The position numbers and the translations under genes are program-made. Shown piece by piece: positions 1 through 17,100 of a DNA stretch of 64,000 nucleotides (within the stretch, counting starts at the first letter, position 1; each line of letters opens with the position of its first letter). The stretch covers positions 27,792,211 through 27,856,210 of the forward strand of contig CM075104.1 in assembly GCA_037576195.1 (NCBI GenBank), read 5' to 3'. The notes beneath the pieces are model-generated. The model was given only the letters and a program-made list of their open reading frames with translations. It was not told the DNA's origin and made no database searches. Source of the DNA: Phytoseiulus persimilis. Lineage: Eukaryota > Arthropoda > Arachnida > Mesostigmata > Phytoseiidae.

Positions 1-3000
1 GGTGACTGGGGATTATTCAGTCAAGTGAAGAGCAACGACCGGGTTCGAATCAGTTCATAAATTGGTTTTTCACGCTGTCACTGGTGCGCTACGTTCGTAT
101 TTATCAACCGGGAGGGAATTTCAGCATTCCCTCCTCCGGAACCTCGACTGGATTTCTCACGCATGGAATGAGCTTTGTCTTGCAGCGAGGCCGCATCTCG
201 TCGCTGGCTTAAGTGCATTGAGTCTCAAATCGAAGATTATTGAAGTACAACTCCGCACGCGCATCCTCCGGATCTTTCGGAAATAATGTCCGCTCGATCG
301 AGGGGAGATGTTTCTCTCATGCGAACGTATAAATCACTATTCGGTGCTGAGGAACACCGTTAGCCCCGCATATCATCGGTGGGACGACCGGTGGTTGAGG
401 GGTGACACACTGTCCGACAACGCCATTTTGTACGAGTCTGACAACGCAGGAGGTCAAGCATGAGTCAGTTTCGGCCGCGATGATTTGGGTCCAGATGTGA
501 CAGCGCTCCCTGAGCTTCAAGGATTGTTGTTTGTTCATTGGAGTAGCTCTGATGCGCGGCTGAGCCCAGCAGTGGGATCGCCCGAGTTATATCAGAGGGA
601 ATCTCCCCTGTGGCTCAACCGGTCACGAAAATGGCGCTATGCGGTCTCGAGCTGCTCGGAATATTCTCATCGACTCCCGGATACATGATCTGCCGTTGAT
701 CGTACCCTATGCACTCTGCAGTCAGAGCGGGCAGCCTCACAAAGAGCCACGACCGAACAATTTTGATTCGTTCCCCGGTCGAGAATTTCGCCGCCGACAC
801 GATGAAGGCCTGGATGTCTTGTCAATGGTCGTTATAAGCAATGGGCGGCAGCTCTAATTAATCCAAAGTCATGGATCTCCTGACTTCTCGCAGGTGTGCC
901 CCGCTGGCGGCTTTCTCATATGAACGAGCAGGCTCTGGATGATTGTTAAAAAAAATGTGAGATCAGTCTCTGGACCCGATAGCACTTGTGTACAAGCCAA
1001 ACCCATTGCATTGTCACTCTTCATTTTACCAACCACATCAACGGTCGTTCCTGCGCTCAGGGGCAGTTATACACTGTGCATCCCGAACTGAGTAGATTCG
1101 TTGCGTTCCAAAACCCAACCCCATCATCGCCTGAACACTCCTGAATCGATGTTATCCACTCGTCCAATGGTTTTGCTGCTGCTCCTCCCCCTCTTCGTGC
1201 TTATGCGGTAAGCGTTTCGCCCTCAGCTGCCGAGAGACTAGATAATATGACCGCAGAAGCGCAAAATAGAAGAAATTTCCGATGAGATTCTCTTCACTAG
1301 ATCACCTCACGGATCCTCCACTGTATGGCTTTGAAGTTTCAGCTATTTCCGGCTTCTCAATCTCATCCAGTTCTCTCTCACTTGGGGTTGTCAATTTACA
1401 AGCTCTACCAGCAGCGTCGGGATGGTTTAGGGTGTTCTTCGACAGAGTTTCAGTTTGGTTCCGTTGCCCTCTTTTGAGCAATCACGTTGTTTGAGCATCT
1501 GCCTCCGACCGATATATCAGGATCGAATGCTCTGACCGCCTCAGGTAAACTCCCCACTGCTCATCGCCCGCTGGTGAGAAATTCCAGTGGCAAAGGTGGG
1601 AAGATTTCGTTTGAAGTTACTTGATGAATGATATGAGACTTGGTCTGGCTTGAAGCCCTGCTCATATACGAAGGTCTCAAAGTGGCCGATGAATTCCCAG
1701 GCAGCGCTGTGGTCTGAGCTAGCGGCGACATCGAGTCTCGAAACTCGATGAATTCCTGGTCCGCTCCCTGAATTCCTCGAAACATCCCCGGCTTGATCCA
1801 AGTTCACGGCATTGCTCACGATTATCTTTGGCTAAACTCCCATGAAGGAGTCTCGCCTTCACGCGGATCATTCCTTGAGATATACTCTCACACGACTACT
1901 GCTTCTCGACCATCCACGTCAGGAGAAGTTCTTCCACATCGTCCTATCTCGGCAGCCGGTTCGGTACAAGTGTCGCGACTTCTTCAGCCGGATCAACCGA
2001 CGTCATTCGTTCCCCAACCTCCTCTATCGTGGCCATAGAGGATTTCAGGAGACGGTGAGACTTCGCAGCTTGCGCTTTTGTTGCACCATGCTCGAATTCG
2101 CTCGAGGGTCTTTTTCCGAATGAAGTTTTTTGCCGCATTCTCGTCTGACTTTTTCTCTCCGACGCATTGACTCATTCCTCGATCGCTGGTTTATGCTAAG
2201 CACGAGCTCGAACAGACCGCCAAGGAAGTTAAACAGCCACTGATATTCTATTCCAATCATTTCGAGAAGAACAGATTTTAGGCTTACATCGAAGTGATTC
2301 TCTGACTAGACATCACAAGGGACATCGAAGCAGGGAGAATTCTTCACAGGAGATCCATTTGAGACACCGCGAAGAATTGTATCTCTCGCTCGTCGATTCG
2401 CAGTTCGCTGACCAATATACACCCTAAACGAGATTTTTGTCAACCGAGGTATGACTGTACGACGCAACTTCACGTACCAATGAGACCAATCAGTCGTCGA
2501 TATGCCTCCGGTTCGTGACGGCACTTGATAGTCAATAAATCTTGGGAGAGAGTTTTTCCTTGTTCTGTCACAAAGGATTCGGGACTCGGATTGGCCGCGA
2601 GCACCTCGTAGGTATTCCATCGTAATCATCAGCAACATACAGGGCTCAGGCGACAACGGATGCAGTACCAAGGATTTATCAAGGAGTGCAAGCAAAGATG
2701 AAGGAAATTGTACCTGAGGCTCCGTATCCGCACTGCACCAGTGACTGTTTGGACTTGGCGTTGGCACATTAGGGCGAGAATACGAGGATCAGGTTGACGA
2801 CTCGCACCATCGCTGGCAATTGAAGAGCCCAGTTCCAAACGTCCTATCTCCACTTTTTCGGTTGTCGAGGAAATCAGAAAAAACTGTGGTCGTTTATACA
2901 CTCGACGAAGTTCTCTTGATACTGATTTAAGGTGACACAGCTACGGCGCGCTATCGCTTCCTGTGAATGGCGTTCGAAATTCCTGCGGAAAAACGGTAAC

Positions 3001-6000
3001 ACCCAACCTCGCTCAGATGAAGATGTGACGTTTTGAAACTGGAAGCCTGGAATCTCTACACCTGTCTCCAGGAGTGCTTGGAATCGGCATGCGAAACAGA
3101 GAAATAAATTGCGCTCTCGAGTCCGACCTAGATGTTGATGTCTATTAGCTGAGAACTTGAATTCGGAGACATTAATGATAGTCAATGATGATGCTCAGAA
3201 TCGCACTTCAATCATCGTCTGAGGAGAAAGAGCTGGAGCTGGCACGAGTTCTAGCTTCGTCTCGAGGAATCAGGGATTCGATTTCGCGATAGAATGACAT
3301 GCATGGACGCTCCTGAGTAATGCCTGACTGCATGAGAAGTCACCGGAAATCGATAAGCCTCCCCTCTTCCGGAGATTTTGGAATCAGGCTCTTCAATTGT
3401 TCCTTCATTGAAGCATCTTCTGAGCAAGTGAAACTCTTGGAAGACACGGTTGAGTCGATGGTTCTGGAAATCAGAGTATGTCGAATGAGGCCTCTATGCC
3501 TCACGAGGCGTGTGTCATTCTCAGAGAACTCCTGAATGCCATCGTACGTTGGAAACCATGGCTGACGTACGAAGTGATGCTGGAGCTGGGTCGAATGAGC
3601 TACTCTCGGCAATCTGCAGAGACAAATTCACCGTAGCTCTCTCCCCCATCGAACGTTCCGCAGCGTTCTTGTCACGTTTGTCTGTCCGATTTCAATCGAA
3701 AGATTTGAGTGTATTTAGACTTTAGACTTGGTTAGACGAAGTGCCGCCCGGGTTGGAAATCAGAGACCGAGGATGCCGCTCCTCTCACCTTCAAGGAACT
3801 CAAAAAGCCCTTGTGCGTGACCTCGAGCAGCCGAACATGAGAGAAAGATGAGATGAGAGATCCAATAATTTTTTCGAAGCCTTTTTTGCTCGACATTGGA
3901 TTCTTCCTCGTTTGTATCGAGATCATAAGACTCTGTTTTCCTGGTTCGTGTTTTAGTGGACCTTATTCGTGTGTATACAAATCAAACTTTCAATTCAGTC
4001 GCGAGCACGCTCAGCGGATCCTTTTTTGCTGCGTTCCCATGCTTCGAGGAGTCGCTTCGTCGTGTTCATGACTCAACTCACTGACCGAGGAGAGCAGCGA
4101 AATAATCATTGGTCGGAGAATGTGTGTTGGCAGTCTACTGTAGAATTAGTAGAATAGCGATTCGGCGGCTGCAAAGCGGAGATATCGGCCACGGAAGATC
4201 TGATTTCTCAGCGATTTTTCAGCCGATTGTACTGTCTCATGGATGGGATGAGCTGAAATTCCTCCGCAAACGCTGATGAAACTCTCGAAAATGTCACTTC
4301 AACACGTTTCATCGTTGTTCACGTCGCGAGAAGTTACCCCAAAATCTGGAGTTGCTGAAAAAATCATCTCTCTCCCGTTCCCAGCGTCGCTTTTCGTAGT
4401 CTGAACATTTGGGAACGTGGAAAATGTGAGAAAGCCAGCAAGACTCTCCGACGGAATAATCGAGCTTATCGTTGCAGAGAGGAGACATGCTGATCAATTT
4501 GTTTCGAATTGACATTTTCGAGAGGCTTCTGGGCGTTTTCAGAGAGATTCCAGCCTATCCCATCCATGAGACAGTTCAATCTCATGAATCTCATCAAAGA
4601 AAATCACCAAAAAAACGCTGAAAAATCAGATCTCCCCCGACCGATATCTCCGATTCGCAGCGGCCGAATCGCTCATTCATCTTCGAAACTGCCCGATTTT
4701 CGACGAGCTCTATGATTTCGGAGGGAGAACGGGGGTCGAAGTGTTAGTTTCGCTATTCGACCATTTCAGTAAAATCGTCGGTGTTGATAGGCCGTTCATT
4801 GAATCAACACGAACTCTGGATCAGCATCTGGAAACTGACTGGATTCCGCGCATTTTGAGAACTTCATCATCTTTCTGCGTCCCCTGGAAGCGGAGTTATG
4901 AGCTGTCGAAATTCAGCGCTCAGAACTTCTTCGAGCACCCAATCTTTTGCAAAACATATCGTGATGGATTCGAATGCAACTTCACCTCTGTTCCCACGAT
5001 CACTGGTAGTACGTGGTGGATCTTCTCTCAGTGAAAATGAATCGACGAATGGAGTGGACTAAGCTCCGCTCAGCCCGTGTGGTTTTTCCTTCGAATTTCC
5101 TTTTGCAGTCCATCGATTCGCCCCTCCCGTTCACCATTCTTGCTTTCGCGACAGCTTACACGAGCTTGAAAGGAGCTGAGTTCAGTAGATATGGCGGATA
5201 AGTTCCGCTGAAAGTCTCGCCCAAATGTACACAGCGTCCGTGATCTTTGCAAGTCGAATTTCACGGTTGTATAGAGCTCTAATCGTGAGCGAGTTCTCAT
5301 AGTGCGGTATCGCCTCGACGCCACGTGATCTTAAGCATGTAAAAATGATACAATCATTCCACAGATATATTCTCTATAGCGGTTTGGCCTGTTCCGTTCC
5401 CTCTCCAAAGAGCTCATCAATCTGAAACCTATTATTGAAGTCCTCAAAGCCCAAGATTTGCGTGTTTTTGAGCAGATAAAACATCTGGGAAGATTGAACA
5501 TTATCTCGATACCAACACTAACAGCCTCCGCAGCGGGCGTATTGTACGGACGGAGCCCGTCGCGAAGACCGCTGCGGGTCACAACTCATTCTCGGGGAGG
5601 AATGGTTCGGAGATCTCGAGAAGGTACACCTCTCAGGATCCTTTCCCTTTTCTAAAACACACTGACGATGTCAGCGTTGTGATAGGCGCTATCATCTCAC
5701 CTTTATGTACGAATGGGGAATCATTGAATTGATTCGAATTTATAAGGTTGTCTTCTCTTCCGCAATTTGCACTCGAGGAATCAGCGCGGGGCTGTACCCC
5801 AGTCTGGTACTGTGCCTTCGTCACAGCTGATGGGATTCAATCGGGCGTCGCGCCTTTCCAGAGCCTCCCCGAAGCCACCACTCCGTCGTCGCGCATGGTT
5901 TCGATAGCGGAGGAACTGAGGGTAAAGCCCTTTCTATCGTTTCCAATCAGATTGCAGTCGGACGTTATCGAGCGGTAAAAAACATTCATTGGAGCTTGGC

Positions 6001-7505
6001 ATTGAACCCTTATTCGAACCAGTCGGCAGAATTTGGATTGTACAAGCGAAAGGTAGCGCCCCCTGTGCGACTGATTGCAGATTCAAGTATTTGCAACACT
6101 CCAACCGGAGGCTGCATCCTCCGACCTCTGTCGTTTCGAGCCCTTTCCCAACCTCCGCCGCCCAGTAGTGGTGGCCCCGATCTCCTGCTCCCGCACCCGG
6201 AACCCGCTCCGGAGGTGAGGGCAGCTCGCCTCCCTGAAACCGCAGGCCCGGATCAGATTCGAGGCCGATCCGCTGTCCTGGAATTTCTCTCAAAACAGCG
6301 CTCGGTGACATCGAAACAGCATTCACAAAAGGAGCCTCTTTTTGCGCGGAATTCGGTCATTACTTGCACGATTTTGCAACCCATCAGAGCCACAGAAAGT
6401 GGTGCCATGGTGAGGACGGGGGAAAACGGAAAGTGACTTCGAACTCGTCAACGAATGCGAAGCTCAACATCATTCCATCAACGATAGGTCATCGACGCTG
6501 CGGCATAGTATCTTCTTGAAGATCGATCACGTCAAAATTCACCACTGAAACGTAACAAAATCCTGGAGTGTGAGGGAGCGCCGTTCGCGATTGCGTCGCA
6601 GGAAAGAACTTCCCGTCACCATCCCGAGCAGCATTCTCTGGGCGCTCTCGCTGCCTCCTGTGGGCTTTCTCACTTTTTCCAAAATGGTGTTCCAATCGCT
6701 CTTTCCGTTTCCAGTCCTCCGTGGCCAGCGGAAATGAAGCTCTTCGCGGCCGACATCAACGTGAGTAACGAGCATGTCGACATTGGCTCCGGAGCTGTTT
6801 GGCCTCGCTGTGATGATCACTCTCTGGGCAAACGATCTCGATGACCAGTTGTAGTGTGAAGGTTATGACATCTAGATGTTGGAGGAGAGTGCTAAGCTTT
6901 GCGAATTGTCAATTCGGTGGACAAGCTATAGATACATCTGCATTCGTCGATTTGGAATCTCATGATCCTCGGCGCTCTACACTACGCCGTTCCCTTTTGC
7001 CCCGGGGCAAAGAGTGTCCTAAGGGAGCTTTGCTGAGCCTAGGGCGAGGATCAGGCGTTTTCTTCGTGCGCGGTCGTCCCTACATATGCTTGGTGGCCAC
7101 GAGATGCCATCGCGCCTCATTCAGGCCGTTCATGCCCTTCAAACGTCGTCTCTGAGCAGGCTCGCTGTGCTCAGCTCCAAATCATACGAGTGTTAGCACT
7201 TCGATCCTTCTTTCTCCGTGGAATTATCTCTCCCCTGCTATCTCAGTATTCATATTGGAGACTGCGTCGGGCCAGCGACATTCAGGGGAATTCGCTCCGC
7301 CGCGAAAACATTGGGGAACGGATTTCGCCTCTGAGCCATAGAATCGTTGTAGAAGGAGTTTTTACCTAATGGCACATATTTGGATGACGAGGGGGCGATG
7401 AAGGTTCGACACCGACCGTGGCCCAGTGAGGCTGTGTCGCAGCTCTCGAATCTTGCAACACGTGCATCCAATTAGAGACTCACAGCAACTCTCATTCATT
7501 GACAG
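1..7505. other. Stretch without a recognisable gene
   Basis: Read in both directions, this stretch has only short open frames of random character and no domain I can name. No tandem array, terminal inverted repeat or tRNA-like fold was noticed. The longest open stretches (about 150 codons near 2.3-2.8 kb minus and 6.0-6.4 kb plus) are arginine/serine/proline-rich, have no family signature and overlap equally good frames on the other strand. Short exons of an unrecognised gene could be hidden here. Confidence 0.5.
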
Positions 7506-7755
7506 GAAGGACGTGAAACATGATGAAACGACTGCGGAGTTCCAATGCTCGTTGGAACAGCTGAAAGTTCTGGAGGAGTTCGACCATGAACTTTTCAAGC
7601 TGCCGCAAGTCTACATGGGCTCTCGAAAAGTCAAGATTTCCGGATCTATCTGGGAAGATCGACACTTGCGTTTCCGTTCCGACATTAAACTGCAGCAGCT
7701 GCGGCAGCAGCGGCAGAAGCAAGAACAATTGAAGTCCACCACCTTTCATGTGTGA
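7506..7755 (+). CDS. Possible terminal exon of an unrecognised gene
   Basis: An AG acceptor at 7504-7505 opens an 82-codon frame that ends in TGA at 7753-7755. The peptide is hydrophilic and reads like protein: a mixed acidic/hydrophobic part (FQCSLEQLKVLEEF, then KLPQVYMGSRKVKISGS), then a glutamine/arginine run (LQQLRQQRQKQEQLK) that could form a short coiled coil. I do not recognise the family and could not find the upstream exons. The 3' side runs into an A/C-rich stretch, consistent with a gene end. A chance open frame remains possible. Confidence 0.27.
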
Positions 7756-7789
7756 TCAGCACATTCTGAGAGTGAAGCCTACAGCGTTT

Positions 7790-10700
7790 TTCCGTGATTT
7801 TCGCGCCTTAGGGACATCAGTGGCGGACCCTACATTTATTTTGCTTCAGAGAACTACGCCAACTACCGCTTGCCTTTGCCATTTACTGCTGCTCGGGCAT
7901 TGAAGTGCCGAGCGACCGCCTGAACGCCCGCTCACCCGACTTACCGATCGACAAGCCCATCATCTGGCGTATGCCCAAAGCGTGGCCGACTCACTAACTG
8001 ACTGGCTGGCCGGACGGCGCACCGAACGACAACCCGACCGATCGCGCCCGCGACAGATCGATCGGCGTCGTGACGAATATTTTAGGAAATGTCCTATAGA
8101 ATCGTAGTAGGCGTCAAAAGACATTGGAGCGATACCCGTGTTCTCGCTTGCTCAGTTCGCGTAGCCGATGATCCAACAGTGGGGTCATTACCATCGTCAC
8201 TGTCAACATCTTCAGAACTATCAAAAGTCTTGGCGGCTCCGTGTCACAATCGAGCATAGTTCGAATTGAATCAAGTCATTGGAACATGACATCAACGACA
8301 ATGACAACAAGAGCGAAACCGACAGCACGAGGCTAACAACGGGAATACCCACTACGAACTCAGAGGTCTCCTCCCTCGGCGGGAAAATCGATTCTCTGAG
8401 GTTCTACCATCGACTCGACCTGATGAGACAGGAGTAGCAAGAAGAACAAGGAATTCGAGATATCGACCCTTGAGCATGATGATGGTCATCGAAGACTTCA
8501 TCAAATAACGGCAGCCGGATTCGCGGCAATTAAGTCGACAAGGAATAGCAGCGGCCGAAGAAACTCCGAGACGAGCCGCTGAGATCAACCAGCGCCAAAC
8601 AAGGATACCCTGTAAGAAACAACCGTAGCATAAATCAACACCGTGGACGAGATTGGGAGCAACAGCCAGGAGGATGCATTTGCTCGTTCGTTGATTGTTG
8701 CCGAATCGAGCACGAGAAGTATGGAAAAGAGTTGACTCAACCAATCGCAAGCAATACCTGCTCAACCACAACTACGAGACGACGACGATAAAACACGAAC
8801 ATCCATCAATCTACCATATATCGATCAATCAAGTTAGTCCAATCAGCCCAAACCAAGTTTAATCAGATTGTGGAATCGTAAACAAGTGCGAGCTCGCTAC
8901 GCCACTTGCAGATACTATCGCCCGCAGTTAACCGATCCATTTATATCTCAGAGTAACACCAAAGATATCGATTGCTTTCACTGACATATTGTTAGCCGGC
9001 CTCGGATTTTCCAATCTACGGATACTAGCTGGCAACTCGCGTCCGTCTCTCTCTCACTCACTAAGCAAACAACTAAGCGAGCAAAATATTGCTCGCCGCA
9101 TCAGCTAATCTACTCGCTGAGTGAGGACAGCGTTTCGGAAGTCTGTGATGACAGAAGCCTCTGGAAACGACAAAGCTTACAGAAATCACCTTTGACTCGA
9201 CGATACAGAAACGAGGATAAAAGCAGCGGAGTTTAATTGAATTAAGTCAGCTACCTTCAAGTATCAGTACGAGTACCACTAGCAGTACTAGGACAGACGG
9301 ACGGACAGACAAAAAGACAGTCGGTCCTACAGTACAAAACCCGAGCGAGCGAGCGAGGAACCTACCGAGAGATGGAGAGAGAGGGGGAGAGATAGTAGGA
9401 GGAATTTTAGAAGGCACTACAGCTACCAAGCGGACTGACTGTCTAGCTGTTTCGCTGAAACAGAACAGCGAGCTTCAAACAACGATCAGCAACTCAACCC
9501 GTCTCTGGAGCGTTCTCCTCTGGAGACGACCGCCACCACCTTTTTCACTAGAACTGAAATTCCCGCCACGGAATGAGAGCATCGGAACTACAGTGATTTC
9601 GCCACTGAAACCACGACCACTAGCAGTAGCTGCGAGCTGGAAGGAGAAAGAATTCCATCGGCGAACTGAACAGCAGAGACTAGACGAGAAGAGACGCCGG
9701 ACTCACCGGATAGTTCAAACCGAATCGGCGGGCCCATACAATATCGCAGTACAAATCACAGATAGGAGTGGAAAAACTCCCAATCAACGCAAGCCATCCT
9801 CATCGTTTCGCCGAAATATACGGATTGAATTGTTCATCCACCTGAGTCGACCTTGGATCGTTTTCATATTGCAAAACTTGTGGGAACGCTACCAACTGGA
9901 AAGCAGCTCACCGGAAAAGAGGACCCGAAAAGGCGGAACGGATCACTCTCCGAGACTGGGAAACACCACACTGCTCGTCCCAATCACCGAGATTCAGAAC
10001 GTAAAACTCGCGACAAACTTGAGGGGGTCGAAATGCTGTTGTCACCCCGAGTGCAGCATTATCTTCAACAAGCCGAACAGCATCGATTCGTATTCGGCAT
10101 CCGCCACCCACTCAAGGCGACGTGAGCTGCATACCTAAAACATTCTCGAAAGCTCTGAGCGACTGATCCTTATTCAGTAGATTGTTCAGCCATAGCGATC
10201 GCTCTCGTCTCCTCACCGCAACACTATCGCATTGTCATCGTTTCAAGTATATTCATCCGACACAGTCGTCAACGTCATCGCCATTAGGATCATTATCGAT
10301 ATCCATGTTATTCTCACCAATATTATCGTTGACACGTCCACTATAACCGCTCCGTCAAAAACAGAAGCTTGGATTGAGGGAATCCCGACTACACTAAATA
10401 CGCTTTGTCTACTGACTTTGCCCCCATCAAGCCCGGGAGCCGACCAACACTGAACGACAGGTTTCAACAGAAAGGGGAGAGCACCGATTCTGATATTCCG
10501 AACAGAAAAATCATCGCGTGAGCACCGGAGTGCCTAATTGCTTCATTTCAATCAGTCTGGAACTTCGTCGAACTGTCTTCCTATCCGACAGTTAGCCGAA
10601 CAATCAACCTTTCATTGTCTCTGTGCGAGTTGAGTGATCGCCTCGAGTGCTACTGGATAGTTGTCACCATTGGTTTTAGAAGCCTCGCCGTGGTTCAGTG

Positions 10701-10903
10701 AGCTTCACCGCGGAATCACCGATCATCGCCGCAGCGTATTGGATTCTCATGCGTTTAATGGAGCAATCATAAACGCACGGAAACTGGGAGGCATCGAATC
10801 TCTTGAGTTTCCGAAGAGAACATGGCAGGGTAGTGAACTCGTCAAAAGTTGAAGACTCAACTAGGACCTAATTCGTGGAACGTTCGAACCGAACGTGAAC
10901 AAA
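7790..10903 (+). other. A/C-rich region upstream of the GABA receptor, possible 5' leader
   Basis: This stretch differs in texture from its surroundings. The + strand is rich in A and C with many imperfect GACC/CGAC/ACTG tetranucleotide steps (near 8.0 kb and 9.3 kb), and T-poor stretches run for hundreds of bases. One 181-codon frame (9593-10138) is open, but its product is low-complexity, basic and of no known family; few T means few stop codons. It ends just before the first coding exon of the GABA receptor, so a long, spliced 5' untranslated leader is a reasonable reading. A motif like the hAT-type end (GCTCGCTACGCCACT) occurs near 8.89 kb. Confidence 0.35.
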
Positions 10904-14113
<3,210 letters not shown>

Positions 14114-17100
14114 AGACCGCCCGTCCGAGATCGGTACGATTCCGAGCCACATTCAGCTTCGAAAGATTTTTTCTGATTTCATTCGCGCCAGGGCGCATCA
14201 GGAAAATAATTTTCGAGCCCTCTGAGCCATCGGTAACGGAGTTTTTTCCTTCCATAGAAAATTTCCTGTTTCGGAACGAACCAAGCACTTCGAAGCACGT
14301 TGTAAATTAGCCGTTCGCTTTCATGAGCCACTCGGAAGAGAAGAGTGATGAAGAGAGAGCGGCTCACAACCGCATAAAACAATAGAGTAGGAGTGTGAGC
14401 GTGCTGAGAGTCTTGGAAGCCGCTCCGAGCGAGCGCGAAATGACACGAAGAAGCCGATGGTTACCAAATTTGAGAGAGAAAAACAAACAAAAACGAGCGT
14501 CGCCTTGTGCAGAATCGACTGAACTCTAGATATTGAGTATAGTAATCATAGGAATAACTGTTAAGTTAGAAACTCGGTAAGGTGATTTCAACTCGAACCT
14601 GCGTTCATCGTACTATAGTTTCGACGCTTCAGACATATACGAATGATACAAAAACTTTGTTGACCAGTGTTATAGACATTCAATTTTATCTATTCATCCA
14701 CCTATCTCGATTACGATCTAAACTCGAAAAACAGGAGAGAAAGGCTGCTTGACTCGATTTCGTCTGTTGCAGTGTTGTACAACCTCGAGTTCACGACCTC
14801 AAACCTGATGCGAAATTCAAAAGACTGTATCGCTTCGACGCTGCTTTGGAGCCATCTTTCGTTTCGAGTACTTGACCGTGCAGGTTTCGCCGGCTTTTGT
14901 ACACCGTATGCATCGAGATCGGAATTTTTTTTCGCTCGATCACTAACAGCTATTCAGGGCCAAACTACGCATAATTCGCCTCCAGAATCGCGGGTATCGC
15001 TCGACTGCCCTCCTCACTGAGATCGTTGATGCCCCTGGCTCGATGCGTTCGAGGGTTATTTTCGCCTCGTGTTGAGCGACGAATCAGCGGTACGAGCTGG
15101 ACGCCTCCTCGTAACTCCTCACTCTGAGCACTATTGAAGATCGACTGTGTCACGCTGCGGATGCTCCGAACATCTCACAGCAAGGCGGCGAGCTCATGTA
15201 GCCGGTCTCGAGTTACTAGGAGAATCGAGGATCTCTTGGCCCCGTATTTCATGTGCCGGTCCTGGAGACGAGCCGAAATTTTTCAATTGCGCGATAACTG
15301 CTCATGTCACAGTGGTAGCTCGTTCCTGCTCTGCCAGAATTGAGTTGTTCATAGGTATGGAGGAATCGCTCGTTGTTCACCAGTTTCACTGACATCGATG
15401 TTCCGGTTAGTTGTTCATGAATCAGGGATCTTCACAGGTTCCTGCTGTTCCCACAAAGTTATCCGCTGGAAACTGGCTGCACGGCTGATTGCGGAGTATT
15501 GCGTCGCTTCACATTGGGGCAGGCAGAAACGAGTCAGCCGACTTTTCTTCTCGATGGCAACACCCGTTCCAAGCGAGAAATGAACAAATACGCCGTATCC
15601 ACTACATGAAGATATGATGACACAAGAACTAGCGGTAAGAATAGAGGTGAAGCTCCGTATCTTTCCAAGTTGGAAGAATGAATCGGTCGAGGATTCCTTG
15701 TATCTTCAACAGTTCAGGAGAAGCCAACAGTTCAGGTCGAATGCGGGAAACCTAGCTCAACCAACTGGTCGAACGAGATTTCATGAGTTTTAAGTCCTCG
15801 AGTGACACTCTTGTGTCTAAAAGCGCTCTGGTTTGGGAGACGCATCCCATGAAATGCTCGACAAGTTCGACATCGAACGTACACACGTATGAAGAGTTGT
15901 AACCTTTGAGGTCGGAATTACATTGGTTGTTTGACGGGACGCGAGAAATATTTGATTGACTCTCTGACACGCGCCAGCTGTATCTACTCCTATTTGTGCA
16001 AGTTTCTCCAATGGTCAAGCAGTGCGTGTCCTGAGACTTCCATGATCTCTCGCCTGTTTTTCCCGCAATCCTCGTTCTCATTCCGAGGAGAGATATCCTC
16101 ATGTTGCGCGGGACGGAGCTGATTGTGGCGCCCATTCATCTCATGCAAAGCCTCTTTGACCCTCATCAGGTCTCCTTTGAACCCATCCACGGGCCGAGAA
16201 TCGTTCGATTCACGGCCGTCCCTCGCTCGTTACCACCTTTAGATCACAATGATATTGACGAATTCTATGAGTCTGTCCTTCAGATGTTCCACACGCGCTT
16301 GGGATGACGATATAGATGTTGAGCTCTCCAAACACTGATTCTGGTGCGATTTGCGGCCTATGGCCGTAACATTTAGAAATTCCAGCGTATCATGTGGATT
16401 GCATTCGCGCTGACCACGGATACTCGTGCGTGAGGTTCTGGACGTATACGCTCCTCACTGATTCCGTTGTTCATCCCATGACTCTAGAGAGACTTTCTAG
16501 CCGAGAGCCTAGTTTGTCGGTCGGCTCGACTAAAAACGGCTGGGTGCATGAACGAGCGATTCATGATCGCTCTCCTCTGAATGAGACCTCAATTTTAAGG
16601 TTGATTCTCGTAATGTGAATCTCAATCAGGAAGAGAGCCTGGCCGTTCTTCCTCGAGGCTCCCAAGATGTCATATTTTTTACTTCCGACAGGGAAGATGC
16701 CTGTCGCCGCAGTGGAATCACAGTGTCGTAGAGACTCAACCATCGGTTATCAACAAGATTGCGACTGCGGCAAAGGAAAACGTACAAGAGTTGGGTAATA
16801 CTCGGAAGAACACGGCGAATCAAGCGTTCACGGGGTTTGCCGAGGCTACGGAAGCACGTTCTGATGATTTTCGCGTGAATGAAACGTTGCCACCGACTCT
16901 GTGATAGATTGACTCTTAGAGTGATAGGAAGGTTGCCTGAAGCACACGGCCACACCGAGTGCACCGTCTGTGTGATTCTGCATGAGAACAGGAAGCTTGA
17001 TATGGAAAAAAGAATCGGGTGAAGCTTCGCGTGCCAACCACTGGAAACAAGAAACAGCTGGCGACGGACCCTTCGGCATGCCCGCTAGGTAAACTACCGC

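Noticed and set aside
30-58. tRNA-like B-box (GGTTCGAATC) at the left edge
   Set aside because: The T-arm stem does not pair and no acceptor-stem partner is in the window.
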